Shown in pieces: positions 9,035 through 18,374 of a DNA stretch of 64,000 nucleotides. Each line of letters begins with the position of its first letter. Within the stretch, counting starts at the first letter, position 1. The position numbers were made by a program, and so were the translations under genes. The stretch spans positions 2,957,310-3,021,309 of the forward strand of contig OZ024666.1 of assembly GCA_964016415.1 (NCBI GenBank). The letters run 5' to 3'. The notes beneath the pieces are model-generated. The model was given only the letters and a program-made list of their open reading frames with translations. It did not search any database and was not told the DNA's origin. The DNA is from Erwinia sp. Lineage in GTDB: Bacteria; Pseudomonadota; Gammaproteobacteria; Enterobacterales; Enterobacteriaceae.

Positions 9035-9751
9035 ATGCTGACCATCCCTGCCCGCTGCACACTATGCCATGTGCCTCTGCGCCTGGCACATCATGGTTGT
9101 TGCAGCATTTGCCTCGCAACCTTGCGCCTCCCCTTTCCGCTCTGTTACGGATGTGGATTGCCTGCTTCTCACCGGGGATCATTGTGTGGCCGCTGCCTGA
9201 ACACACCACCGCTATGGTCAAGATTAATCGCTGTCAGCGGCTGGCACGCACCGGTCAGTGAATGGGTAAAACAACTGAAATTTTCTTCAGCGCAGACTCT
9301 TGCGCCGCTGCTCGCCCGTCTGTTGCTCCTGCGCTGGCTTGAGGAACGTCGCTACTATCAGCTTTCCCGGCCTGAGCTGATCCTCAGTGTGCCATTACAT
9401 AAAAGTCGAGCCTGGCAACGAGGATATAATCAGTCACAGCGGATTGCCAGCCTGCTGGCTCACGCATGCCGTTGCCAGTATCTGCCTGCCGCCATTATCC
9501 GCATCAGACGCACACGCATTCAGCATACTCTTTCAGCGCAGGAACGACGCCATAATCTGGATAATGCTTTTGCAATTAACGGCGATCTCACCGGGCGTGA
9601 TGTTGTGGTAATTGATGATATTGTCACTACAGGCAGTACCTTGCAGGCAGTGAGTCGCCTGCTGTTAGCTGAAGGCGTCAGCAGTGTACAGGTCTGGTGC
9701 CTTTGCCGTACCTTGTCGCGACGCGAAGATGGGCGTATTATCGATTGTTAA
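9035..9751 (+). CDS. gntX: ComF/GntX family phosphoribosyltransferase-like protein
   Basis: The 238-residue protein has N-terminal zinc-finger-like cysteine pairs (CTLC, CSIC, CYGC and CGRC). A type-I phosphoribosyltransferase loop, VVVIDDIVTTGSTL, lies in the C-terminal third. This is the ComF family; E. coli GntX (YhgH) has been linked to gluconate use and, in other bacteria, ComF acts in DNA uptake. The ATG at 9035 is chosen over 9017 because GGAG is 5 bases before it and the protein then begins MLTIPARC, like E. coli GntX. It lies 23 bases before nfuA in the same direction, so co-transcription is likely. Confidence 0.9.
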   Translation: MLTIPARCTLCHVPLRLAHHGCCSICLATLRLPFPLCYGCGLPASHRGSLCGRCLNTPPLWSRLIAVSGWHAPVSEWVKQLKFSSAQTLAPLLARLLLLRWLEERRYYQLSRPELILSVPLHKSRAWQRGYNQSQRIASLLAHACRCQYLPAAIIRIRRTRIQHTLSAQERRHNLDNAFAINGDLTGRDVVVIDDIVTTGSTLQAVSRLLLAEGVSSVQVWCLCRTLSRREDGRIIDC

Positions 9752-9774
9752 CCAGCAACCAGTGAGCAAAAGCC

Positions 9775-10350
9775 ATGATCACAATTACTGATGCCGCACA
9801 GGAACACTTTGAAAAACTGCTCTCCAAACAGGAAGAGGGCACCCAAATCCGCGTGTTTGTCATCAACCCTGGCACCCCTGGTGCGGAATGCGGCGTCTCC
9901 TATTGCCCGCCAGATGCGGTGGAGAGTACCGATACTGAGCTTAAATTTGCCCGGCTTTCCGCTTATGTTGATGAATTGAGTGCCCCTTATCTGGAAGAAG
10001 CTGAAATCGACTTTGTCACCGATAATCTTGGATCGCAACTGACCCTGAAAGCACCCAATGCCAAGATGCGTAAGGTGAGCGACGATGCACCACTGATCGA
10101 GCGCGTTGAATATCAGTTACAGGCGCAAGTTAATCCACAACTGGCCAGCCATGGTGGTAAAGTTTCGCTGATGGAGATCACTGACGATGGCATTGCCATT
10201 CTGCAATTTGGCGGCGGATGTAACGGTTGCTCAATGGTGGATGTAACGCTGAAAGAAGGAATCGAAAAAGAGCTGCTGGCTGCATTTCCCGAGCTGAAAG
10301 GTGTTAAAGACCTCACCGAACACCAGCGTGGCGAACACTCATTTTATTGA
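9775..10350 (+). CDS. nfuA: Fe-S biogenesis protein NfuA
   Basis: NfuA carries a 4Fe-4S cluster and passes it to apo-proteins, especially under oxidative stress or iron starvation. The 191 residues match E. coli length exactly. The N-terminal domain is a degenerate A-type carrier (residues 1-95) and the C-terminal Nfu domain holds the cluster-ligating CNGC at 149-152. It follows gntX closely and converges on glpG, separated by a GC-rich hairpin. Confidence 0.97.
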   Translation: MITITDAAQEHFEKLLSKQEEGTQIRVFVINPGTPGAECGVSYCPPDAVESTDTELKFARLSAYVDELSAPYLEEAEIDFVTDNLGSQLTLKAPNAKMRKVSDDAPLIERVEYQLQAQVNPQLASHGGKVSLMEITDDGIAILQFGGGCNGCSMVDVTLKEGIEKELLAAFPELKGVKDLTEHQRGEHSFY

Positions 10351-10374
10351 TCTCTGATGGAGTCAGGCTGCATT

Positions 10375-10398
10375 TCCGGCGGGTCATTGCCCGCCGGA
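10375..10398. terminator. Hairpin between convergent nfuA and glpG
   Basis: CCGGCGGG at 10376-10383 pairs perfectly with CCCGCCGG at 10390-10397 around a 6-nt loop, in the 59-bp gap between the two convergent genes. There is no clear T run on either side, so it may be a weak or factor-assisted bidirectional terminator. Confidence 0.55.
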
Positions 10399-10409
10399 GG
10401 TATGCTGAT

Positions 10410-11228
10410 TCATCGCTTACGTGTGTCAACCAGTGCCATGGCAAGCCCGACGACCAAGCCGATAACATGCGCGCTGTTGGCAGTGGATAACCCAAACCAA
10501 CCCACATAACCGACCACCAGCCAGATGATTGAGAAAACCATCAGACCCGGCTCAAGATGGATACCTCGCTGTGGATTTCGCTCACCATATAACCAGGCAT
10601 AGCCCATCAGCGCATACACCACACCGGATAGCCCACCAAACATCACACCACTGAATTTGGCCTGCAACCAGCCACTGAGCAGTGCAGAGATCAGCGCAAT
10701 CACAAATAACTTTCCACTCCCCAGCTGCCTCTCGATCATGCCACCAAGGTACCACCACCACATGAGGTTAAACAGAAGATGCAGCAGCGAAAAATGCAAT
10801 AGCGCAGGGGTAAACCAGCGCCATAACTCCAGACGTTGATCAGGCACAGGCCATGACAACCAGGCCATCACGGTGTCACGCCCCAGTAACTGCATCAGAA
10901 TAAAGACTCCAATGCATAGCAGCATCACGACCATCGTTAATCGTCCGGCACGCTGGCGGATGGTGCTCAGTAATGAAGATGATGGATAACGCAGGGCCGT
11001 ATTAATAGTGCCTGATTGCCAGCTGGCGGCCAGATAGCGGGGATTCTCTGGTTCACGCAAAAATTGCTGCAGTTCCTGAGTTACCAGCGTCTGCTGAGTC
11101 TCGTCGTCGAGCCACAACACATAGTTGTTATCATGCTCAATCCCTAATTTCACACCCTGGGTTGCCATATAATCGACAAACGCCTGAGCCATACGAGGAT
11201 TAGCAAATTCTGTGATTCGTACCTTCAC
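10410..11228 (-). CDS. glpG: Rhomboid intramembrane serine protease GlpG
   Basis: GlpG cleaves substrates inside the inner membrane. The 272-residue protein has the cytoplasmic N-terminal domain (1-90) followed by six membrane helices. The catalytic dyad falls at the E. coli positions: S201 in GGLSG and H254 in NSAHVIG. The WR motif of loop 1 appears in [20 protein letters not shown]. It follows glpE in the same direction. The usual downstream partner glpR is missing and nfuA occupies its place, so GlpG is separated from glycerol regulation here. Confidence 0.96.
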   Translation of the reverse strand: MKVRITEFANPRMAQAFVDYMATQGVKLGIEHDNNYVLWLDDETQQTLVTQELQQFLREPENPRYLAASWQSGTINTALRYPSSSLLSTIRQRAGRLTMVVMLLCIGVFILMQLLGRDTVMAWLSWPVPDQRLELWRWFTPALLHFSLLHLLFNLMWWWYLGGMIERQLGSGKLFVIALISALLSGWLQAKFSGVMFGGLSGVVYALMGYAWLYGERNPQRGIHLEPGLMVFSIIWLVVGYVGWFGLSTANSAHVIGLVVGLAMALVDTRKR

Positions 11229-11292
11229 TGTCGCTACTCTCTTCTGTCGGTTAAATCCTGATTGTCCCTGTTCGGGCTGTCAGCACTGACTT

Positions 11293-11616
11293 TCAGGCTG
11301 TTGTGGTATGTTGCGGCAAAACCTGATGCCAGGCAGCAAAGCCACCATCAATGCTGTAGACCTGTTGAAAGCCCTGTGAAAAAAGGTATTGCGCCACATT
11401 CTGGCTGCTGTGTCCATGATAGCAGAGCACTAAAATCGGTGTGGTCACTGGTGTGGTTTCGGTTAACAGTGAAAGACGCTCTGCTGTTAAGTGAAATGCG
11501 CCTGTCGGATGTGCGGCAAGGAAACTCTGTTCATCACGAATATCCACCAGACAAGCCTGATGTTCGGTTAACTGCTGGTAAGCCTGTAATACGCTGATAC
11601 AGGTGAAATCACGCAT
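11293..11616 (-). CDS. glpE: Thiosulfate sulfurtransferase GlpE (single-domain rhodanese)
   Basis: GlpE transfers sulfane sulfur from thiosulfate to cyanide or thioredoxin in the cytoplasm. From the ATG at 11616 the protein is 107 residues with catalytic C65 in the active-site loop CYHGHSS, the E. coli numbering. The frame extends four codons further to a GTG, but GAGA lies 6 bases before the ATG and only that start keeps the family N-terminus. A VDIRDxxSF motif precedes the active site. It probably shares a transcript with glpG, 64 bases downstream. Confidence 0.94.
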   Translation of the reverse strand: MRDFTCISVLQAYQQLTEHQACLVDIRDEQSFLAAHPTGAFHLTAERLSLLTETTPVTTPILVLCYHGHSSQNVAQYLFSQGFQQVYSIDGGFAAWHQVLPQHTTTA

Positions 11617-11841
11617 AATAATTCTCACAAAGAAGAGAGGACACCAGGTAATTGTAACCTGTCCCGGTTCAGTAATGACCGGAGAATATGCAGGGAGATA
11701 GCAGATAAATTATTTGTCAGCTAACCGGCAAATCAACCTGACGGATAATGCGCCAGGCTGAGCATCGACATTAACACAATAATGAGAGGGGAAAGACGGA
11801 ACAGAGAGCTTACAAAAACCCCATTCCGCCAGTACACGTGG

Positions 11842-12951
11842 TTAATCCACCAGCATGCGTAACATTCGGCGCAAAGGTTCTGCTGCACCCCACAGCAACT
11901 GATCACCTACAGTGAACGCGGAGAGGTATTCAGGGCCCATATTCAGTTTACGCAGACGACCTACCGGGGTTTTTAGCGTTCCGGTGACTGCGGCAGGCGT
12001 TAACTCACGCATGGTGATATCGCGGTCATTCGGCACCACCCGTACCCATTCGTTATGCTCTGCCAGCAGCATTTCAATCTCTTTGAGCGAGACGTCACGC
12101 TTCAGTTTCAGTGTGAACGCCTGGCTATGACAGCGTAATGCTCCTACCCGGACACACAAACCATCTACAGGAATCAGTTGTGCAGGTTGCAGAATCTTAT
12201 TGGTCTCTGCCTGCCCTTTCCACTCTTCACGGCTCTGACCATTCTCAAGTTGTTTATCAATCCACGGAATCAGACTACCAGCCAGTGGTACACCGAAGTT
12301 ATCGACCGGTAAAATTCCACTGCGGCCCATCTCCGTGACTTTACGTTCAATATCCAGAATAGCCGAGGCCGGATTCTGCAGCTCTTTAGCCACCTTATCA
12401 TGCAGCATACCCATCTGGAACAACAGCTCACGCATGTGTCTTGCACCGCCACCCGAAGCAGCCTGATAAGTGGCGACAGAAGCCCACTCGACCAAATCAT
12501 GAGCAAACAGACCGCCCAGTGACATCAGCATCAGACTGACGGTACAGTTACCACCGACAAAGGTTTTGATGCCACGGTCCAGACCCCGTTCAATCACCTG
12601 CCGATTGACCGGGTCGAGAATGATCAGTGCTTCATCTTCCATACGTAATGTTGAGGCTGCATCGATCCAGAATCCCTGCCAGCCGCTGGCCCGTAATTCA
12701 GGGTAAACAGAAGAGGTGTAATCGCCACCCTGACAGGTGATGATAATATCCATTGCCCTGAGTGCATCAAGGTCGTTGGCATCCTGCAAAACACCAGCAG
12801 CGACCCCAGCCAGTTCAGGCGCTGCCTGACCATGTTGTGACGTCGAGAAAAAAACCGGACGTATCACATCAAAATCACGCTCTTCACACATCCGTTGCAT
12901 CAGCACGGAACCCACCATGCCACGCCAACCAACAAGTCCTACTGATTTCAT
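11842..12951 (-). CDS. asd: Aspartate-semialdehyde dehydrogenase
   Basis: Asd reduces aspartyl phosphate to aspartate semialdehyde with NADPH, feeding lysine/diaminopimelate, methionine and threonine synthesis. The 369-residue protein has the N-terminal nucleotide-binding motif [11 protein letters not shown]. The catalytic cysteine is C136 in GGNCTVS, and the substrate-binding GALRCHSQA segment holds the acid-base histidine. In E. coli asd is followed by gntU-gntK; here gntK is next upstream and gntU is absent. Between asd and glpE there is only a 225-bp gap with no gene, where E. coli has glpD and the glg cluster. Confidence 0.97.
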   Translation of the reverse strand: MKSVGLVGWRGMVGSVLMQRMCEERDFDVIRPVFFSTSQHGQAAPELAGVAAGVLQDANDLDALRAMDIIITCQGGDYTSSVYPELRASGWQGFWIDAASTLRMEDEALIILDPVNRQVIERGLDRGIKTFVGGNCTVSLMLMSLGGLFAHDLVEWASVATYQAASGGGARHMRELLFQMGMLHDKVAKELQNPASAILDIERKVTEMGRSGILPVDNFGVPLAGSLIPWIDKQLENGQSREEWKGQAETNKILQPAQLIPVDGLCVRVGALRCHSQAFTLKLKRDVSLKEIEMLLAEHNEWVRVVPNDRDITMRELTPAAVTGTLKTPVGRLRKLNMGPEYLSAFTVGDQLLWGAAEPLRRMLRMLVD

Positions 12952-13196
12952 ATTGCCTCTTTTTGCAGTGATGACCCTGCATTATTCTGTTTTTTACGCT
13001 TTGGAAAAGGTGATAACACCAGACATTGCGGAATTGACTCTCTTGAGTCACCTGTTATTTCACCTGAGTTATAACTGCCTGTCATGGCCACTTTAAAGGA
13101 AAAACCTCTCCCTAAACCTGACAAAAACCGACAAAAGAGGCAAGCGATTTAAATCGATATCACGCGATTTTTTAGTAGCCGGGCTTATAACTTAGC

Positions 13197-13748
13197 TCAG
13201 CTTGCCTCCATCATCCTCTGTTGATGCTCAATCACATTCAGGGTATCTTCCACTACGTTGTCGAGCGTCTGGTTGATATTGACTGTTTGCACATCTTTTT
13301 CATCATTCCCTGGCTCTTCGAGAGTGGCAAATTGAGTCATCAGCATTTGTGGTTTGAAAAAATGCCCTTTTCTGGCCCGCAAACGCTGTTCAATGGTGTC
13401 AATATCGCCTCGCAGATAGATAAAGGTGAGATAAGGGTTACCCGCACGCAACGCATCGCGGTAGCTTTTTTTCAGCGCCGAGCAGACGATCAGGGACACT
13501 GCATTGGTTCTCTGCATAGCAAATGCTGCATCGTTGATCGCCTGTAACCAGGGGCGGCGATCATCATCATTGAGAGGATTTCCCTGAGACATTTTTTCTA
13601 TGTTACTGCGCGGATGCAAAAAATCACCATCAAGGAAAGCAGCATGCGTCTGACAAGCCACTGCGTTGGCTACTGCTGATTTCCCACTGCCAGAAACGCC
13701 CATTAAAACAAACACCTGGTGTGCGCGTGAAACGGGTAACGTTGTCAT
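13197..13748 (-). CDS. gntK: Gluconokinase
   Basis: GntK phosphorylates D-gluconate to 6-phosphogluconate with ATP, feeding the Entner-Doudoroff and pentose-phosphate pathways. The P-loop GVSGSGKS lies at residues 17-24 and FLDGDFLHP with DDDRRPWL is the substrate region typical of the family. At 183 residues it is family length. The gntU permease gene that normally follows is missing, so gluconate uptake must rely on another transporter. A GntR-type operator lies 55 bases upstream, and gntR is transcribed in the same direction behind it. Confidence 0.96.
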   Translation of the reverse strand: MTTLPVSRAHQVFVLMGVSGSGKSAVANAVACQTHAAFLDGDFLHPRSNIEKMSQGNPLNDDDRRPWLQAINDAAFAMQRTNAVSLIVCSALKKSYRDALRAGNPYLTFIYLRGDIDTIEQRLRARKGHFFKPQMLMTQFATLEEPGNDEKDVQTVNINQTLDNVVEDTLNVIEHQQRMMEAS

Positions 13749-13802
13749 ATGAAGCTCTCCACTGAATGTCGTAAGGGGGAATTCCCTGTCAGAATAGGGT
13801 CA

Positions 13803-13819
13803 ATTGTTATCGGTAACAT
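13803..13819 (-). promoter_or_regulatory. GntR operator upstream of gntK
   Basis: Read on the minus strand, ATGTTACCGATAACAAT is a near-palindromic site matching the known E. coli GntR operator pattern (ATGTTACC followed by GTAACAT-like sequence). Its position 55 bp before gntK and behind the gntR gene supports repression of gntK by GntR with release by gluconate. Confidence 0.8.
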
Positions 13820-13926
13820 TGACAGACCTGAGGGGATAAACGCAACAGATCAGGCAGGATAAATGTTTAAATGTGATACGGTTCAACTTTTATACGATAA
13901 GAGTCGCTCGCCTGTATCAGGCAGTG

Positions 13927-14922
13927 TCAGATACTGCCACCCATTGACAAGGTAAATCCAAGATTAACTGGCTGGTCCGATACCGGTTTACCCTGAAGAC
14001 GGGCGAGCAACAGTAATGCAGCCTGCCTGCCCATCTCTTCACGCGGCGTGATAACCGTTGCCAATGGCGGATTGGTCACACAGGTAATGTTATGTCCATG
14101 AAACCCGGCAATCGCCATCTGTTGCGGAATACGCAGCCCCTGCCGCTGACACTCAAACATGGCACCGATAGCCAAATCATCGTTAGTACATAACAGACTG
14201 TCTGTCGCCGGAAAACGTTGCCGGGCTTCGCGTAACAGCTCACCCCCCATGCTGTAAGAAGATGCACCTTCCCGCATAATGCTGTGTGGCATTAATCCTG
14301 CTTCCCGCATCGCCTGTTCATAGCCTTGCTGTTTTAGCAGGGTACGCTCATCCAGACGGGCGCCAAGATAGACCACATGCTGATGTCCCTGACGGATAAT
14401 ACACTGCGTCATTTGTCGTGCCGCTTCTGCATTATCAAAACCTACCGCATGTTGCAGATAGGGTGACACACTGTCCATCATTTCCACCACCGGAATTCCC
14501 GCTGTTTCAATCATTCGTAAGCTGGCGGCAGTGTGAGTTCGTTCTGTCAGAATCAGTCCATCAATATTCCACCCGAGTAATAAGCGGATTTGCTGCTCCT
14601 CTTTCGCAGCGCTATAGCCGAAGTGACCAAGCATTGTCTGATAACCAGATTGATCAGTAACGGCCTCAAAACCGCGTAATACATCAGCGAATACCTGATT
14701 GGTCAGCGAAGGTAGTAATACACCTATCGCACGACTGGTGGCATTAGAAAGAATGTCAGGTGCACGGTTAGGAATATATCCCAGTTCATCCAGCGCCTGT
14801 GCAATGCGGCCGCGCAGGGCTTCAGAAACCTGATCAGCATTACGCAAATAGCGACTGACGGTCATTTTAGTGATGCCAACACGATCAGCAACATCCTGTA
14901 GCACTGGTCTTTTTTTCTTCAT
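13927..14922 (-). CDS. gntR: Gluconate operon repressor, LacI family
   Basis: The 331-residue regulator has the LacI-type HTH at its N-terminus (LQDVADRVGITKMTVSRYLRN) and the hinge LGYIPNRAPDILSN. A periplasmic-binding-protein-like effector domain fills residues 60-331. Gene order (gntR then gntK, same direction) and the operator between them identify it as the gluconate repressor. The ATG is at 14922. Confidence 0.94.
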   Translation of the reverse strand: MKKKRPVLQDVADRVGITKMTVSRYLRNADQVSEALRGRIAQALDELGYIPNRAPDILSNATSRAIGVLLPSLTNQVFADVLRGFEAVTDQSGYQTMLGHFGYSAAKEEQQIRLLLGWNIDGLILTERTHTAASLRMIETAGIPVVEMMDSVSPYLQHAVGFDNAEAARQMTQCIIRQGHQHVVYLGARLDERTLLKQQGYEQAMREAGLMPHSIMREGASSYSMGGELLREARQRFPATDSLLCTNDDLAIGAMFECQRQGLRIPQQMAIAGFHGHNITCVTNPPLATVITPREEMGRQAALLLLARLQGKPVSDQPVNLGFTLSMGGSI

Positions 14923-15071
14923 TGCGCATCAAATTGAGGAAATGGTACCCGTGAGTGTAACAAAAATGCTCACATTGGGTAGTTAAACCGGGGAGATTCT
15001 TCGCCAGAATGGCATTGCCATCATGCTTCCGGGGCGATGATGGCAGCGAACTGATTACCGATAATGGCTGC

Positions 15072-15764
15072 TTATGCTGGCAGATCGAAAAGTAAAACTT
15101 CGCTGGCTACACCCTCTGCCAAAATCAGTGAATCACACTCTGATAACGCAATACCATCACCTGCCTGCACCCGGATATCATTGATGGTCACTTCTCCTTT
15201 CACCACCTGAATCCAGTAATTGCGCTCGCTTGTCAGGGTGATTTGCTGCGCTTCCTGACCGGTTATTTGCCAGCGGGATAACGTCATGTCCTGACACACC
15301 TGAAGGGATCCTTGTCGCGTATCCGGCGAAAGAATAAGTTGCATACCAGGTGCATCGGGGAAACGACGCTGGGCATAGCGTGGCGGTAACCCTTTCTTTT
15401 CCGGCAATATCCATATCTGATACAGATGCAAAGCGTCTGTCTCGCTGGCATTGTACTCTGAGTGACGAATCCCGGTACCTGCACTCATCACCTGGAACTC
15501 CCCGGCAGGGATCTGTGTCTTATTGCCCATACTGTCCTGATGTTCTACCGTACCAGCGAGCACATAGGTGAGAATTTCCATATCCTGATGGGGATGTGTA
15601 CCAAAACCTTGTCCCGGTGCAATAACATCCTCATTGATCACCCGCAAGGCTGAGAATCCCATAAACTGCGGGTCGTAATATTCGGCAAAAGAGAAAGTGT
15701 GATAGCTGTCAAGCCAGCCATGCTGAGCATGACCGCGCTGAAGCCCCTTGCGGTGATAAATCAT
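15072..15764 (-). CDS. yhhW: Pirin family quercetinase-like protein YhhW
   Basis: YhhW is a bicupin pirin; the E. coli protein has quercetin 2,3-dioxygenase activity, though its physiological role is unclear. The metal-binding motif lies in GFGTHPHQDMEILTYVL with a further histidine and glutamate in GIRHSEYNAS. The start at 15764 (MIYHRKGLQRGHA) is preferred to the one at 15779 because GGAGG lies 7 bases before it; the protein is then 230 residues, close to the E. coli length. It lies next to gntR as in E. coli. Confidence 0.93.
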   Translation of the reverse strand: MIYHRKGLQRGHAQHGWLDSYHTFSFAEYYDPQFMGFSALRVINEDVIAPGQGFGTHPHQDMEILTYVLAGTVEHQDSMGNKTQIPAGEFQVMSAGTGIRHSEYNASETDALHLYQIWILPEKKGLPPRYAQRRFPDAPGMQLILSPDTRQGSLQVCQDMTLSRWQITGQEAQQITLTSERNYWIQVVKGEVTINDIRVQAGDGIALSECDSLILAEGVASEVLLFDLPA

Positions 15765-16038
15765 ACAATATTCCTCCATTTATTTATCTCAGCAGCAGAC
15801 CCGGCGTGCCTCGTTACTGCGGCCAGTTACAAAAACGCAGAAAAAAGATGGCTCGGCCACCGGGTAGATTAAACCGTAATGCCCCCAGATGCCGGGGCTA
15901 TCTGGTGTCACACAGATACCCTGGCGGGCTGAGTCTCAGTGTGTCAAATCGTTACCTTTGCTGATAGCGGAGAAAACTGTCTGCTGTATTCAAAATAGTT
16001 GAACAGGGTAATTGAGGTTGTTTCAAAAATTAAGATGC

Positions 16039-16599
16039 TCAGTCTGCTGGCTGAGCAGCAAGAGAGAGCAACGCGATGATGGCGCTGCAGATAGTTTCAC
16101 GCGCTGTACCGAATAATGCTGCCGCATCAATAGCACCAGGATTATCAGTAATGATGGATTTCGGCAGTGTTAATCCCGGCATCTCTGGCACAAGACGCAT
16201 TTTCAATCCACTGAGTACCTGATTCAGCTGTTCGGCACATTTCCCCCCACCATGACCACCATAGGTGACAATCATCGCCGGGCGCTGTTGCCATTCGCAG
16301 TAGAGATGATCAATGGCATTTTTCAATGCGGCGGGGTAACCCGAGTTATATTGCGGCGTCAGGAAAATAAACCCGTCGCCCTGAGCGATTTTTTCACTCC
16401 ATGCACGAGTCCCGGCTGTCTGATAGTCGCCCTGAGCTGGAATAGCCGGTTCACCCTCCCCTGATAACGGCCAGTCACGTAAATCAATTATCTCTACGTC
16501 TGTTTGTGGTGCAACTTGCTGACATAACTGTGCTATCCACACCGCAATGTCAGGGCACAAACGGCGGGTACGCACGCTTCCCATAATGATATAAATCAT
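16039..16599 (-). CDS. NADPH-dependent FMN reductase family protein
   Basis: The protein of about 186 residues is flavodoxin-like. MGSVRTRRLC is the phosphate-binding loop for FMN, and TPQYNSGYPAALKNAIDHLYCEW is the hallmark of the SsuE/ArsH/azoreductase-like family that reduces flavins or quinones with NAD(P)H. The start at 16599 (MIYIIMGS) is chosen because GGAG lies 9 bases before it. It stands alone on the minus strand, with the acetyltransferase gene behind it. The substrate cannot be told from sequence. Confidence 0.8.
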   Translation of the reverse strand: MIYIIMGSVRTRRLCPDIAVWIAQLCQQVAPQTDVEIIDLRDWPLSGEGEPAIPAQGDYQTAGTRAWSEKIAQGDGFIFLTPQYNSGYPAALKNAIDHLYCEWQQRPAMIVTYGGHGGGKCAEQLNQVLSGLKMRLVPEMPGLTLPKSIITDNPGAIDAAALFGTARETICSAIIALLSLAAQPAD

Positions 16600-16677
16600 C
16601 AGCATTATCTCCATCATTAAGTAAATGATTATTGTATCTATGCCATCTTACGGCCAGGTGCTTCTGCCTGTTTTCCC

Positions 16678-17157
16678 CTACCGTAAGGTTTTTTCCATGC
16701 GGTGATTCATCAGGGTGATACCGCCTCGCTCAACATATTGCGCTGCTGTCTGCTCAAAACCTTTAGCCGAGAAAAAAGGCTGCGCGGTAATACTGACATC
16801 GGCAGTGATAGCTTCAGCATGCTGTGCCCTGGCATGTTGTTCAGCTAGTACCAGCAACCCTGAGGCAATACTCTGACGCTGAAAATCAGCAGAGACAAAC
16901 AACTTATCGAGATGCCAGCGACTGTCGAGAGTGATAAATCCCGCCATTCGCGAAGCCACCATTGCCACCCAGCCGGAAGCCTGCTGACAGTGATGAGTGA
17001 AAGTTACGGGTTCAATAGCAGACCAGACACGGATCTGCTCTGGTGAATAATCCCGGCAGGCTACCTCGCGTACAGCGCTAAAAAATACCGCCAGCTTTTG
17101 CTGCGCGTCGCCCGCACACCACCGCCGATAAACCACTTCAGAAGATGAATTTTGCAT
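16678..17157 (-). CDS. GNAT family N-acetyltransferase
   Basis: The protein of about 159 residues has the GNAT fold: AGFITLDSRWHLDKLFVSADFQRQSIASGLLVLAEQHA covers strand 4 and the acetyl-CoA loop, although the usual Q/RxxGxG/A is degenerate (RQSIASG). FFSAKGFEQ near the C-terminus is typical. The start at 17157 is favoured over 17208 because AGGAAAGGG immediately precedes it. The acceptor is unknown. The 79 bases to the flavin reductase gene suggest an independent or weakly coupled transcript. Confidence 0.75.
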   Translation of the reverse strand: MQNSSSEVVYRRWCAGDAQQKLAVFFSAVREVACRDYSPEQIRVWSAIEPVTFTHHCQQASGWVAMVASRMAGFITLDSRWHLDKLFVSADFQRQSIASGLLVLAEQHARAQHAEAITADVSITAQPFFSAKGFEQTAAQYVERGGITLMNHRMEKTLR

Positions 17158-17238
17158 CCCTTTCCTGAACCTCATGCTCTGCCAAACACCAGACAATCGA
17201 TAACGCATGCCCCGAACGCTACGTTACCGGAGGATGAA

Positions 17239-17322
17239 ATGAAAAATCAATTGCAGGTCGTCATATCAGCCAGCACGCCCCTGGAACGCGAGAACGAAAC
17301 ACGAGAAAGGAACGCCGAATAA
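17239..17322 (+). CDS. Candidate 27-residue small ORF
   Basis: A perfect GGAGG lies 5 bases before an ATG that opens a 27-codon frame ending in TAA; the product has a charged tail rich in E, R and N. The frame lies in the 351-bp gap before the ABC importer, which is otherwise empty apart from an AT-rich stretch just before the importer start. I do not recognise the peptide. It may be a leader peptide, a small protein, or chance. Confidence 0.25.
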   Translation: MKNQLQVVISASTPLERENETRERNAE

Positions 17323-17508
17323 TCAGAGTGTCTCACCCTACGTCAAATAACCGGATGTTTCAGCGCGCGTGCCCTCTGGCATTGTGCTGTCGATGCCTGC
17401 ATTTTTAATGCAATTTTGATATAAATATATTTTTTATATTATTTATAGGAATAAAAAAGGCTTGCTAATTTATTAGGTATAACGACACCCAATACGCAGG
17501 TAAAAACG

Positions 17509-18345
17509 ATGAAAAAACAAACTATTGCCTTTACGTTATTCGCCAGCCTGGCTGGCATCGCCACCACAGCGCACGCCGATAAACTCGACGATATCAAAAA
17601 AGCCGGGGTGGTACGTATTGCGGTCTTCGATAGTAATCCGCCTTTTGGTTATGTTGATCCGCAAAGTAAAAAATTGGTGGGCTATGACGTAGATGTCGCA
17701 GATGCCATAGGTAAAGCCCTGGGCGTAAAAGTCGAACTCCGTGCAACCAACCCGGCAAACCGTATTCCCCTTCTCGCTTCCAGGAAAGTTGATCTGATTG
17801 CCGCGAATTTCACCATCACCGATGAGCGAGCTAAAGAAGTGAATTTCAGTATTCCTTATTTCGCGACAGGGCAAAAATTTATCGCCCGCAAAGGGGTACT
17901 CAAAACTCCTGATGATATTAAAAATCTGCGCATAGGTGCTGATAAAGGTACGGTACAAGAGATTACCCTGCGGGATCACTACCCTACGGCTAAAGTGATC
18001 TCGTACGATGATACGCCACTGGCGTTTATCGCATTGCGTAACAGCAATGTACAGGCAATTACGCAGGACGATGCAAAACTGGTCGGCCTGCTGGGTAATC
18101 TGCCAGCCGCACAAAAAGCTGAATTTGAAATATCCCCGTTCAGCATCACCAAAGAGTATCAGGGGATTGGCATTCCAAAAGGCGAGGCACGCTTAACTGA
18201 ATTCGTCAACGATACCCTGATCAAACTCGAGAAAGACGGTGAAGCAGTGAAGATCTACGACCACTGGTTTGGACCGCAGACTAACGCAGCTCAACCACGA
18301 GGCAGCTTCAAAATCGCGCCTTTAGCACAACAACCCAAAGCATAA
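17509..18345 (+). CDS. ABC importer periplasmic binding protein, family 3 (polar amino acid)
   Basis: A 23-residue signal peptide ending AHA-D precedes a family-3 solute-binding fold. GYDVDVADAIGKALGVKVE, LLASRKVDLIAANFTITDERAKEVNFSIPY and GADKGTVQE are the classic ligand-pocket segments; the R in TITDERA and D in TQDDA suit an amino-acid ligand. The mature part is about 255 residues. Two permease genes follow directly, so it is the first gene of an importer operon. An AT-rich stretch upstream (17400-17480) is a likely promoter region. The exact amino acid is not determinable. Confidence 0.9.
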   Translation: MKKQTIAFTLFASLAGIATTAHADKLDDIKKAGVVRIAVFDSNPPFGYVDPQSKKLVGYDVDVADAIGKALGVKVELRATNPANRIPLLASRKVDLIAANFTITDERAKEVNFSIPYFATGQKFIARKGVLKTPDDIKNLRIGADKGTVQEITLRDHYPTAKVISYDDTPLAFIALRNSNVQAITQDDAKLVGLLGNLPAAQKAEFEISPFSITKEYQGIGIPKGEARLTEFVNDTLIKLEKDGEAVKIYDHWFGPQTNAAQPRGSFKIAPLAQQPKA

Positions 18346-18374
18346 TTTACTCTGCTGGATAAGGCGCCTGATTA

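Noticed and set aside
13035..13050. A palindrome TGACTC-TCTT-GAGTCA upstream of asd
   Set aside because: It is symmetric, but I know of no regulator of asd with such a site, and short palindromes of this size are expected by chance.
15016..15045. A 9-bp stem-loop between yhhW and gntR as a terminator
   Set aside because: The stem TGCCATCAT/ATGATGGCA has a 12-nt loop and no T run, so it is too weak to call.
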